Below, in pieces: positions 31,379 through 42,148 of a stretch of DNA of 64,000 nucleotides (within the stretch, counting starts at the first letter, position 1; every line of letters starts with the position of its first letter). The stretch is taken from contig JAJDXQ010000014.1 in the NCBI GenBank assembly GCA_022823185.1, positions 1 to 64,000 of the forward strand, written 5' to 3'. Under the pieces are notes generated by a model. The model ran no database searches, had not been told where the DNA came from, and saw only the letters and a program-made list of their open reading frames with translations. This DNA is from Caldilineaceae bacterium. GTDB lineage: Bacteria; Chloroflexota; Anaerolineae; Caldilineales; Caldilineaceae. The position numbers were made by a program, and so were the translations under genes.

Positions 31379-31430
31379 AGAGTGAAGAGAAGTGAGGAGA
31401 GAGGGGACCCCTCTCTCACTTCTCACTCCT
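31379..31430 (-). promoter_or_regulatory. Inverted repeat between binding protein and permease genes
   Basis: GAGAGAGGGG (31397-31406) pairs with CCCCTCTCTC (31408-31417), and flanking GAGTGA.../TCACTC extends the pairing with bulges. It begins 13 bp past the SBP stop. Such hairpins commonly protect the upstream mRNA or partly stop transcription, so that binding protein exceeds permease. Confidence 0.6.
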
Positions 31431-31442
31431 TGCGTTTCAGGG

Positions 31443-34025
31443 TTAGTTCGTGGTTACGAACTCGAGGGACGAGAAGGTGGGGATGCTGACGCGCAGGGGC
31501 GCGACGGCCACCTCCAGTTTATTTGCGCCGGTTTCGAGGCCGGCGGTGTCTTCGGCGCTGAGGGTGATCTGCCAGAGACCATCCTCAACGGCTTCGGCGG
31601 CGCCGGTCAGGGCCAGTTCGCCGAGGGCGTCGAAGACGAGGTACTTGACTTCGTCGATGTCGGCGGTGGCGTAGGCGTCGCCGCCAAAGTCGATCATTAC
31701 TTCGAATATGGCCTCATCGCCTGAGGTGACGCGGGCCGGGCCGTCGACCGAGACTTCGGCGATCATGGGTGTGTCAAAGCCTTCCCACTTGCTGGAGGCG
31801 TCGGGGAAGCTTTCGACACGGATCAATTGGACGGTCTTCTCGGTGGTGAAGGCCTTTTCGAGGTAGAAGGGTCCGTTGCCGACCCAGAAGTGCCCTTTAT
31901 CTTCGTACCAGGCGCTGAGGTTTGCCCAGCGTGCATCCGCTTCATCGGCGCTGATATAGTCGCCGAGTGTGGACGCGTAGGGGATATGTCCATCGGCGGC
32001 GGCGGACTCGAGATGGCCTTGGAGGATCTCGATGCTCGGCCCGGCGATGTAGCTCATCCACTCGACTTCGTTGGCATCGGCCTTGTCGGACGAGAAGGCG
32101 AGGTCACCGGCGGCTTCGGCCAGGAGCCCAACCGCCAACGAATGCCAGGGTGTGCCGGGGAAGAAGTTGGCCACGTTCAGCTCGGCGTCCAGGGTGTACT
32201 GGTCACTGTAATACTCGATGACGAGCGGGCTCGTCTGCGCGATCCGGTAGCCCCGGAAGTGGCTCTGGAAGTTGTTCAGACTCGGCACCTGGGCCTCGTC
32301 GAAGACGGCGCTCTCTTCCTTGGCCAGGTCGAAGGTGGTGATCATGCCCAGGACGACGTCGGCGAGACTGATCGGGCTGCCGTCGTGCCAGGTCAGATCG
32401 GAGAGATCGCCCGGATAGTAGACGACACTCTTGAGGTTGGCTGTGAGGCCGTCGGGATGGAGGTCGCCGACGGTTACGAATTGCTGTTCAACGGCGTCCC
32501 AGTCGAGCCAGGCATCTTCGGGCACCTCGATCTGTTCGGCGAAGGTCAGGTCGACCCAGTCATGGGTGCTGCCGACGGGGAGCCCTTCCTTGACCGTAAC
32601 CTCGGCTCTTTCGAAGCGCTGCGGCCACTGGAGCCCGGTGAAGGGGTCGGGCATTGCGCCCAGATCGGCGGTGGCGCGGATCAGCATGGTGTCGTAGATC
32701 CAGTTGGAGCCGGCTACGGGATTCCAGGGCTCAGGCAGCATGCTGGGCATGGCGATGGTCAGGATACCGCCCTCTTCGCCGGCGCGGCGCAGTGTGTAGG
32801 GCCAGAGGCGGGCGCCGTTGAGGCCGCCGGCCAGGTCTGTGGAGACGGAGACATCGTCTCTGTAGGCGGTGAAGCCAAGCTGGTTCACGAGCCAGACGCG
32901 CACCGAGTCCTGCATGGAGAGGGCGAGGACGTCGCCGAAGAGCTCGCGCCGTTCATCCATGGTGGTGAAGTCGCGCAGGTCCAGTTTTTCGGACATGGCG
33001 TCGAATTCTTCGGACGGGGTGTAGGCCTGCCAGAGTGGGAAGGGCAGCCCGCGGTTGGTGTAGAAGAAGTCGAAGTTGCCGGCCTGGTCGCGGCTGATGG
33101 CGGTTGTGATCCAGCCGCCGGTGTAGATGTGGAACATTCCTTCGTTGGGATCGGTGCCGATCCAGATCGGGGAGGCTTCCGAGGAGGTCTTGTAGTCACG
33201 GACGACGCTGAATCCAAGGTCTTCGAGCATGGTGGAAACGTAGTCGCCGATTTCCTTACGCTCATCCTCGGTGCGGATGAGGAAGATTACCTCGACCGGC
33301 TCGTCCTCGTAGTTCCAGACGCCGTCGACCAGTTCGGCGCCCAATGCTTCCATTTCCTCGTTGATGATCTCGGCCGCTTTGTCGGGATTGTGCGCGTACT
33401 CAAGCTCAAGCTGGCGCACGATGTCGACGAGGCGTGCGTAGTCCGGGAAGGCATTGGTGATGGCCATGTAGCGCGGTGAGGCGAGGCCGCCGTAAATTTC
33501 CTGGGAGATGAAGTCGCGGTCAACCAGGTAGTTCATGGCCTCGCGGATGCGCGGCACGGCGAAGGGGTTGAGTTTGCCGGTGCCGTCGAAGACCGGTCCG
33601 GCGGGGTTGAAGGTCAGCTCTGCGTAGACGCCGAAGGAGTTGGAATATGTCAGGCTATCCATTCCCTGGACGGTGGCGTAGACCTCGGCATCGCTGATGG
33701 AAAATGCGTAGGCGTCGATCTCTGCGAGATCCATGCGTGTGACGGCAGCGGCGGCTGAGGGTTCTTCGATGGCGATGACTTCGTCGACCCAGGCGCCGGT
33801 GCGCTCGCTCATGGCTGCGGGTTCTTCTTCCTCAGCCTCGGCCACTTCTTCGGTTTCTTCCTTTTCTTCTGCGGCCACTTCTTCGGTCTCTTCGGCGGCC
33901 TGTTCCTCCTGTGCGGGCGCGGCCGGCTCCTCGGCCATTTCCGTATCACCGCCGCCGCCGCAGGCGGCGAAGGCGAGCGCGGCGATCAGGAGGATCGCCA
34001 GGAAGGCAAAACGTTTCTTGGACAT
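31443..34025 (-). CDS. Very large oligopeptide-binding lipoprotein (SBP_bac_5 type) with apparently permuted lobes
   Basis: An 860-residue lipoprotein (usual length about 520-600). The lipobox is LAFAACG with Cys22, followed by a Glu-rich linker to about residue 75. Residues 80-395 look like the second half of an SBP_bac_5 protein (DEVIAIEE..., then RIREAMNYLVDRDFI, MLEDLGFSVVR, MQDSVRVWLV). Residues 419-755 look like the first half (GGILTIAMPS, LTWHDGSPISLADVV, VGNGPFYLEKAF). The order is therefore circularly permuted. A beta-rich C-terminal domain of about 100 residues is added. Start ATG 34025 has AAAGGAGATAAGCGA before it. It delivers peptides (presumed) to the OppBCDF proteins downstream. 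Confidence 0.88.
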   Translation of the reverse strand: MSKKRFAFLAILLIAALAFAACGGGGDTEMAEEPAAPAQEEQAAEETEEVAAEEKEETEEVAEAEEEEPAAMSERTGAWVDEVIAIEEPSAAAAVTRMDLAEIDAYAFSISDAEVYATVQGMDSLTYSNSFGVYAELTFNPAGPVFDGTGKLNPFAVPRIREAMNYLVDRDFISQEIYGGLASPRYMAITNAFPDYARLVDIVRQLELEYAHNPDKAAEIINEEMEALGAELVDGVWNYEDEPVEVIFLIRTEDERKEIGDYVSTMLEDLGFSVVRDYKTSSEASPIWIGTDPNEGMFHIYTGGWITTAISRDQAGNFDFFYTNRGLPFPLWQAYTPSEEFDAMSEKLDLRDFTTMDERRELFGDVLALSMQDSVRVWLVNQLGFTAYRDDVSVSTDLAGGLNGARLWPYTLRRAGEEGGILTIAMPSMLPEPWNPVAGSNWIYDTMLIRATADLGAMPDPFTGLQWPQRFERAEVTVKEGLPVGSTHDWVDLTFAEQIEVPEDAWLDWDAVEQQFVTVGDLHPDGLTANLKSVVYYPGDLSDLTWHDGSPISLADVVLGMITTFDLAKEESAVFDEAQVPSLNNFQSHFRGYRIAQTSPLVIEYYSDQYTLDAELNVANFFPGTPWHSLAVGLLAEAAGDLAFSSDKADANEVEWMSYIAGPSIEILQGHLESAAADGHIPYASTLGDYISADEADARWANLSAWYEDKGHFWVGNGPFYLEKAFTTEKTVQLIRVESFPDASSKWEGFDTPMIAEVSVDGPARVTSGDEAIFEVMIDFGGDAYATADIDEVKYLVFDALGELALTGAAEAVEDGLWQITLSAEDTAGLETGANKLEVAVAPLRVSIPTFSSLEFVTTN

Positions 34026-34122
34026 TCGCTTATCTCCTTTTCTTAGAGCTTGCAAAAAAGTCAGCATTGGGCGCGCAACTGATTGAAAGTATCTTACAGA
34101 AAAGCCGTGCGCACAATCCTGT

Positions 34123-35151
34123 TTACCGAATATTCTTCATCATCGGATCGAGCGCGTCGCGCAGTCCGTCACCGATGAGATATAGGGCCAGAACCGTCAG
34201 TGTGATCAGCAGGCCGGGTCCGACGAGCAGATGTAATGCCAAATAGGCACCCGTTTCCGGGTCGCGCAAGAAGAGAAAGTTGTTGGCCCTGTTAAGCATA
34301 CTACCCCATGTTGCCGTTGGCGGCTGTACTCCCAATCCCAAAAAACTGAGCGCGGACTCAAGCAGAATCAGGTTTCCGATATCTATGGCGGCATTGACAA
34401 TAATGATTGGCAGGCTGTTGGGGATGACATGTTGGAGCATTATGCGTGCATCCCGTGTGCCGACAGACCGGGCGGCGAGCACAAAGTCCAGGGCGCGCAC
34501 TTTGAATACGTTACCCCTGATGAGCCGGGCGGTTCCAAACCAGCCGAGCAGGCCGAGGAAAAGCGTCAAAGTGATGGGATTCGGTTTGAACATCGCGGTA
34601 ACGATAATGAGCAGATAGATAGCCGGGATCGAAAGTGCCGTATTGACAAACCACATGACGAGGTCGTCAACAATGCCGCCAAAGAAGCCGGCAACGGCGC
34701 CAACAGTCACGCCTAACACGAGGGTGAGGGAGGCGGCAGCAAGGGCGATACCCAGGCTAACGCGGCCCCCGTAAAGGAGGCGTACCAATTGATCGCGGCC
34801 TAGCTGATCGGTTCCGAGCCAGTGGGGGACGCCATCGGATTTGCCCAGCATAAGCGGGGCTTGAATCGGGTTCTGACCGGTGCGCCACTGGATATAGGGG
34901 CCCAAATAGGGTTGTTGGAATGCGTTGTCAGGGTTGGTGTCGTTGGGGCCAACACCGATGCTATTAGAAATGACAGAGGCGAGCGAGGATATGACAGCCA
35001 TCAAGGCCAGAAACCCGATCGCGACCAGTGTAATCAGATCGCGACGCAGTGTCTGGAGCGCCATACTCCAATATGTTCGGGGTTTGCGTTGCAGTTGGGG
35101 TTCGGCCGCAAGAGATTCCAGCGCCGAACTGTCTGCTTGAGCTACAGTCAT
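34123..35151 (-). CDS. Oligopeptide ABC transporter permease (DppC type)
   Basis: A 342-residue permease with six predicted membrane segments and the family EAA loop (FVLAARSVGTRDARIMLQHVIPN). The periplasmic stretch HWLGTDQLGRDQLVRLLYGGR is the DppC hallmark. It lies 22 bp after the DppB-type gene. No ATPase genes follow directly; the binding protein of the other locus comes next, so this transporter may use the OppD/OppF-type ATPases encoded at 26769-28854 (inference). Confidence 0.94.
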   Translation of the reverse strand: MTVAQADSSALESLAAEPQLQRKPRTYWSMALQTLRRDLITLVAIGFLALMAVISSLASVISNSIGVGPNDTNPDNAFQQPYLGPYIQWRTGQNPIQAPLMLGKSDGVPHWLGTDQLGRDQLVRLLYGGRVSLGIALAAASLTLVLGVTVGAVAGFFGGIVDDLVMWFVNTALSIPAIYLLIIVTAMFKPNPITLTLFLGLLGWFGTARLIRGNVFKVRALDFVLAARSVGTRDARIMLQHVIPNSLPIIIVNAAIDIGNLILLESALSFLGLGVQPPTATWGSMLNRANNFLFLRDPETGAYLALHLLVGPGLLITLTVLALYLIGDGLRDALDPMMKNIR

Positions 35152-35173
35152 GATAAAGACTCAGCCCCCATAA

Positions 35174-36235
35174 TCAGAGTCGCACGCGGGGGTCGACGAC
35201 ACCGTACAGGATATCGGAGAGCAGGTTTCCCAGAATAGTCAGCAGCGAGAAGAACATGACGGTACCCATTACGGTAGGATAGTCTCGTTGCACTGCTGCG
35301 CTAAAGGTCATGCGTCCCATTCCCGGCCAGGAAAAGATGGTTTCGGTTATCACTGCGCCGGAGAGGATCCCTAAGATGCCCGGGCCAAGAATGGTCATAA
35401 GGGGGATGAGGGCGTTACGCAGCGCATGGACGAACCAGACGCGACTGGCGGCCACGCCTTTGGCCTTTGCCATACGGATGTAATCGGTGCGGATCACTTC
35501 CAGCGTCTCTGTGCGCATGAACCGACTGATCAAAGCTACGCCTCCTACGGCCAGGACAATCGTCGGCAGAACTAGATGCCTGATCCGATCCGCCAGGTCG
35601 AACTCATTGGTGAGAGACACGGTGCGCATTCCACCGGTGGGCAGCCAACCGAGGACAACGCCAAAGAAGTAGATTAACAGCAGTCCGAACCAAAATGCGG
35701 GCAGAGCATTACCAACGACGGCGAGCACGCGCACGGAAGCATCGAAGATCGAAGCCTGACGGACGGCGCTGATGACGCCCAATGGGACGCCGACCAGCAG
35801 GGAGACAACCAAGGCCGAGACACCCAGTTGAAACGTAGCCCACATACGCTCGACCAGCCGCTCCCAAACGGTCTGATTGGTGGCGATACTGGTGCCCAGA
35901 TTTCCGCGCAAGATGCCGCCGCCGCTATCGCAGAATGTGGCATTCAGGCCGGGGAAGTATGAGCAGCGGATTTCGTCGCGGTCAAACTCTTCGACCACGT
36001 CACCGCCTCTCACAGTAACGCCCGTCAACCAGCCAATATATTGCAGGGCCCAGTGTTGATCGAGCCCTAGTTGCCTTCGCAGAATTTCACGAGTTTCTTG
36101 TGTGATGTTGGGATCGAAGGTGCGGATGAGGATCGGATCACCGGGGGAATTGTAGACAATCACAAAGCTGATAAGGCTCACACCCAGGAGGGTCGGAATT
36201 GCCTGCACCAGGCGACGAACTATGTAACGGGCCAT
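35174..36235 (-). CDS. Oligopeptide ABC transporter permease (DppB type)
   Basis: A 353-residue permease. The N-terminus MARYIVRRLVQAIPTLLGVSLISF is typical of DppB. The EAA loop is DYIRMAKAKGVAASRVWFVHALRNAL, and the end is DPRVRL. A short periplasmic insert (DVVEEFDRDEIRCSYFPGLNATFC) contains two Cys. It follows the binding-protein gene after a 166-bp gap with hairpins. Confidence 0.94.
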   Translation of the reverse strand: MARYIVRRLVQAIPTLLGVSLISFVIVYNSPGDPILIRTFDPNITQETREILRRQLGLDQHWALQYIGWLTGVTVRGGDVVEEFDRDEIRCSYFPGLNATFCDSGGGILRGNLGTSIATNQTVWERLVERMWATFQLGVSALVVSLLVGVPLGVISAVRQASIFDASVRVLAVVGNALPAFWFGLLLIYFFGVVLGWLPTGGMRTVSLTNEFDLADRIRHLVLPTIVLAVGGVALISRFMRTETLEVIRTDYIRMAKAKGVAASRVWFVHALRNALIPLMTILGPGILGILSGAVITETIFSWPGMGRMTFSAAVQRDYPTVMGTVMFFSLLTILGNLLSDILYGVVDPRVRL

Positions 36236-36256
36236 AAACTGTTACAGTCCTTCGAT

Positions 36257-36339
36257 CCGCCTATGGGTTCAGGCGGACGCGACAGATATATAGGTGCGAA
36301 TCCGCCAGCGCCCGCGGGAGGCGAGCGGTGGCGGATTCG
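36257..36339 (-). promoter_or_regulatory. Two inverted repeats between binding protein and permease genes
   Basis: CCGCCT/AGGCGG (36257-36262 and 36271-36276), and an 11-bp stem CGAATCCGCCA/TGGCGGATTCG (36297-36307 and 36329-36339). They sit where an attenuating or mRNA-stabilising hairpin is expected, just after the SBP stop. Confidence 0.55.
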
Positions 36340-36401
36340 TCAGATCTCGTTCGCGGCCTATTCGGCAGGCGCGGGATTCGCCCAGAAAGCTTTACACCGT
36401 T

Positions 36402-38117
36402 CTACTGCGCCAGAGACCAGGTCTCGACGTTGTGGTAGAAGCTCCACGGGCCCGGGTCGGTGCCGTTGAACTTCTTTGAGTAGCCGGTATTGCCGACGGA
36501 GCCGGTCACGAAGACGTAGGGGATGTCGTCGTGAATGATTTTCTGAATCTCGTGGTAGAAGGTGGCCCGTTCGTCGGTTGCACAGCCGGGAACGCTGACT
36601 GCCTGCTCCAAGAGCTCATCGATGCGGGGGTTTTGGTAGCTGACGAAGTTGAAGCCGCTGCCAGGTGTGTCGAACTTGGTGTGCCAGAAGGAGTCATCGT
36701 TGGGGTCGGTGCCGAGACCGGTCCAGCCGATGATGACCATGTCGAAGGTCTGGCCGAGGAGTTCGCCCACGAGGGTGCCGAACTCGATGGCCTCGAACTG
36801 GATGTCGAAACCGATGCTGTTGAGCTGATCCTGAACCAGGGCGCCCAGGTCCTCACGGGTGGTGTTGCCGGCGTTGGTTTGCAGCCGGATGGTGAGGGTA
36901 GCGCCGGCTTCGGCGGTGGCGCAGCCGTTGCACTCGCGCACGCCGTCGCCGTCACTGTCGGTCCAGCTGGCGTCATCCAGAATCTGTGATGCCAGTTCGG
37001 TGTCGAAAGCATATGGCTGGAGTGAAGGGTCGTGGGCCCATCCTACGGCAGGCAGTACATTGGAGGCGATCTGGTAGCCCTGGCCGAGGTAGACCTTGCT
37101 GATGATCGCGTCGTAATCGAGGGCGTGTGCGATGGCCTGCCGCACAGCCAGGTCGCTCAGAACTGGATGGGGATCCTGCGCGACGAGGTTGCCATCTTCG
37201 TCCTGGCCGGCTTGGGGATTTTCGGGGTTGGCCTGATTGAGGCCGATGTAGCTGTAACCGTCGTCCTGGAACTTGTGCAGGTTCAGGTCGGGGTTGAGCT
37301 GGACGGTGGTCAGTTGTTCGGGCTGCACGCCGATGAGGTCGAGCTCACCGGTCTGCAGCTGCGCGAGGCGTGCGCCGGCGTCGGGGACGATCTTATAGAT
37401 CCAACCGTCCATGTTGGGCGCGCCCTTCCAGTAGGTGTCGTTTCGCAGAACGGTTGCGTTATCGTCGCGGATCCATTCGTTGAAGATAAAGGGGCCGGCG
37501 CTGACGGCTGGCTCCTCGTTGAGGGGGCTGTCCATGACGTCGCTGAAATCTTCGGCGTAGAGATGGCTTGGCAGCCAGCCGAGGCCGAGATTATTGAGGG
37601 CATCGCATTTCACTTCCTCGTAAGTGACCTGAATGGTCAAGGGGTCGAGGACGTCGATGCTCGCGATGTTGTCGAGGTTTGCCTTGCGCGGCGTTTCGAC
37701 GAGATCGCTGGCGATGGCGTCATAGGTGAATTTGAAGTCGTCGGCTGTGACCTGCTCGCCGTCGGACCACATGACGCCGTCCTGGAGGTGGAAGGTCCAG
37801 ATGAGTCCGTCCTCGGAGACATCCCAGCTTTCGGCCATCTCGGTGGGGACGATGGCGCCGCTGAAGGGGTCCTGGCCGAGGAGGCTGGGGAAGAACCAGC
37901 CGAGCACGTCGAAGCTGGCGCTGTCGGAGGCGAGGATGGGATTGAGAATGGTTGCGTCGGCGCTGGAGCCTTCTACCCAGACGCCGCCCTGGACCGCGGC
38001 ATCCGAGGCCGGGGCCTCGACTGCCGTCTCGGCGACGGGAACAGGTTGAGGGCAGGCTGCCAGGAGCAATGCAGAGACGAGAAGCGCTGCCAGGATAGAG
38101 ATTCTTTTGTTTTTCAT
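36402..38117 (-). CDS. Oligopeptide-binding lipoprotein (SBP_bac_5 family)
   Basis: A 571-residue lipoprotein of normal length and normal lobe order. The lipobox is LLLAACP. WSDGEQVTADDFKFTYDA is the family signature of lobe I, SAGPFIFNEW the hinge region, and LAVRQAIAHALDYDAII the start of lobe II. An insert DSDGDGVRECNGC looks like a calcium-binding loop with two Cys. It binds peptides or another substrate outside the cell and passes them to the DppB/DppC-type permeases downstream. GGGGG lies before ATG 38117. Confidence 0.94.
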   Translation of the reverse strand: MKNKRISILAALLVSALLLAACPQPVPVAETAVEAPASDAAVQGGVWVEGSSADATILNPILASDSASFDVLGWFFPSLLGQDPFSGAIVPTEMAESWDVSEDGLIWTFHLQDGVMWSDGEQVTADDFKFTYDAIASDLVETPRKANLDNIASIDVLDPLTIQVTYEEVKCDALNNLGLGWLPSHLYAEDFSDVMDSPLNEEPAVSAGPFIFNEWIRDDNATVLRNDTYWKGAPNMDGWIYKIVPDAGARLAQLQTGELDLIGVQPEQLTTVQLNPDLNLHKFQDDGYSYIGLNQANPENPQAGQDEDGNLVAQDPHPVLSDLAVRQAIAHALDYDAIISKVYLGQGYQIASNVLPAVGWAHDPSLQPYAFDTELASQILDDASWTDSDGDGVRECNGCATAEAGATLTIRLQTNAGNTTREDLGALVQDQLNSIGFDIQFEAIEFGTLVGELLGQTFDMVIIGWTGLGTDPNDDSFWHTKFDTPGSGFNFVSYQNPRIDELLEQAVSVPGCATDERATFYHEIQKIIHDDIPYVFVTGSVGNTGYSKKFNGTDPGPWSFYHNVETWSLAQ

Positions 38118-38388
38118 TCTTTAGACCCCCGTAATGGAAGCTACTGGTCGATTCACGGCGAATGAACCCTGGGTTCAGAATCGACAAACGGTGTTGAGCA
38201 TTTGAATGGAGAACATCGTCTGATGCGGCGCCAGTGTCAGCTGGGGCGGCGATACGATCCTGCGCGGATGGAGACGCCGCGCAGACTTCCGGTGAAGCAG
38301 AGACACTACGCCTATCCTACGGGTTGGGGAATATCAGCATGGTAGCATTCCCGTCTGTTGCTGTCAACACGGTGGCGGGAGGGACTGC

Positions 38389-38446
<58 letters not shown>

Positions 38447-38519
38447 CGGGGGCGGGGCTATGCTGCGGGGCAGCGATATGGGGGCGGGGAGAAGACGGAG
38501 CAAGGTGGCGGCTGGCTTT

Positions 38520-38579
38520 GGGAGATTTCGCTGAATGCTGCAGGCGTGTTCTTCTGGCAGGCCCGAGTCCGGGCTGCAC
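38520..38579. repeat. 60-bp dispersed repeat, copy 1 (left of vapBC)
   Basis: Starts GGGAGATTTCGCTGAATGCT and ends CCGGGCTGCAC. It matches 39685-39744 at 58 of 60 positions in the same orientation. A weaker relative lies at about 58041-58097. Confidence 0.85.
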
Positions 38580-38732
38580 CTGTTCCGGTTCCTTGCAAAT
38601 GGCCCTGTGAGGGAACTTCTCGCCGTCAGCGAAGACGGGGGCGTTTGGCCGCGAAAACCGGACGAGAAGATGCATTTGCGCAGTATTTCTTCGAGCAGAG
38701 CGGAAGTAAGGCAAAGGGAAACCCGACACAGC

Positions 38733-39119
38733 TTATGCCGCTTCAATGTCGGTGCGGGCAAAGTCCTCCCCTTTGAATAGAAGCGGTTCACGGCTCGTTT
38801 GCGCGAGCGCGTAGACAAAGCAATCTCCAAAGTTCAACCCGGCTGGATGGTTGCCTTTCCCGAAGCGCCGCCAGGCACGTTGGGCGCTATCCGCTTGTTC
38901 GGCCGTAATGGGGACCAGTTCAATGGATGCCGTTTTCAGGAACCGATCCAGTTCTTGCCCAGCCGCAACACCCCCCCTGCTTTCGACAACCATCGCGGCT
39001 TCGAGCAACGTAGCCACCGAAATGAGCCGGGGCTGCGCCACGGCGATCGCCTCTTCATAGCGTGATGCATCTGGCTCTCCGAACAGAATGGCGAGGATGG
39101 CTGAAGTGTCGATAATCAC
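38733..39119 (-). CDS. vapC: VapC-type PIN-domain toxin
   Basis: A 128-residue PIN ribonuclease. The acidic catalytic set is Asp4 (MIIDTSAIL), Glu40 (ATLLEAAM), Asp99 (NFGDCFVYALA) and Asp119. VapC toxins cut tRNA or rRNA in the cytoplasm. Its start overlaps the antitoxin stop by 4 bp (ATGA), the normal antitoxin-first order. The pair lies between two direct 60-bp repeats. Confidence 0.93.
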   Translation of the reverse strand: MIIDTSAILAILFGEPDASRYEEAIAVAQPRLISVATLLEAAMVVESRGGVAAGQELDRFLKTASIELVPITAEQADSAQRAWRRFGKGNHPAGLNFGDCFVYALAQTSREPLLFKGEDFARTDIEAA

Positions 39120-39373
39120 TTCGGCAACCCTCGCTCATCGTACAGCACATCCCCGTGCTCGACAGCGGACGGGCCCGGCGCGAGCAGAGCGGCGCATCGC
39201 TGCCCTATGGCATGCAGTTCCTGCGCCAGCGCAGTGGCGTCCCTTCGGCGCCGCTCGCGTTCCAGGCGTTCGCGTAACGCAACTGTAACAGCGAAGGTCG
39301 TGGTTTCACCCGTCAACCGGGCCAGTTCGTCGGCCAGCCGGCAAGTCTCAGTGTCGTTGATATTCAGACTCAT
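39116..39373 (-). CDS. vapB: VapB-type antitoxin
   Basis: An 85-residue antitoxin. The N-terminus MSLNINDTETCRLADELARLTGETTTFAVTVALRERL matches Rv0623/PSK-type VapB antitoxins (ribbon-helix-helix DNA binding). The C-terminal tail would wrap around VapC. It presumably represses its own promoter, as is usual for this family. First gene of the pair. Confidence 0.9.
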   Translation of the reverse strand: MSLNINDTETCRLADELARLTGETTTFAVTVALRERLERERRRRDATALAQELHAIGQRCAALLAPGPSAVEHGDVLYDERGLPK

Positions 39374-39982
39374 CAGTTGCCTCCAAGTAAGTCAGGTTGC
39401 CCGCGGTCTACCCTACAACATCGCGACATCACTGGCAAAACCATTCCCCCCGAACTCACACACTGCCCCCTATCGCGCCATCATTTTCACCGTCACACTT
39501 CTTTAATGCGCCACAGAAAACGGTGACCTTTGCGCGCCCGCATACGATATCACTGCCGCGCCTGCCTGCCTGAATACCGAAAATCCCCCAGATCCTGCAG
39601 ATTCTGATTCAGCCGTACCCCCATTCGTGCATGAACCGCCCTTCCGGGCGCAGTCCAAAGTGGGTTGCGTTTCAGGCTGCCTCCGGGAGATTTCGCTGAA
39701 TGCTGCAGTCGTGTTCTTCTGGCAGGCCCGGGTCCGGGCTGCACGCGCGGGAACGGGGGCAGCGGGCGCCGGCACGGCGGGATTCGACGCCTCGTTCGCC
39801 AAGCCGTTATAATGCGTTGAGAAGTTCCGCAGGGGGAGGCGCGGGGTTGAAGGCGCAGCCTGCTGGCCGGATCCTCTTTCGGGCAGGATCCGGAGCGGGC
39901 GGTTGGCGGATCTTCTCCTAAGCGGTTCTTCCACCTTATTTCCAGGCACGAATTGCGGCGCAGGCGCGCCAAGGAGCTCACC
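39374..39982. other. Upstream region of vapB and of the DUF255 gene
   Basis: A divergent promoter region of about 600 bp that holds the second 60-bp repeat. A plus-strand TATAAT lies at 39808-39813 with no good -35 box. No gene is supported; two minus-strand frames across 39503-40014 are repeat-derived. Confidence 0.5.
39685..39744. repeat. 60-bp dispersed repeat, copy 2 (right of vapBC)
   Basis: Direct repeat of 38520-38579 with two mismatches; the two copies are 1,165 bp apart and enclose vapBC. Confidence 0.85.
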
Positions 39983-42052
<2,070 letters not shown>

Positions 42053-42148
42053 TGGTCAGTGGTCAGTAACTGCAGGGTTTGATGTGGCGTGGGCGAATTG
42101 GGTTTGGCTGGGACGTTGTATTGAAAGCGGGATATTTTGGGGGCGAGG

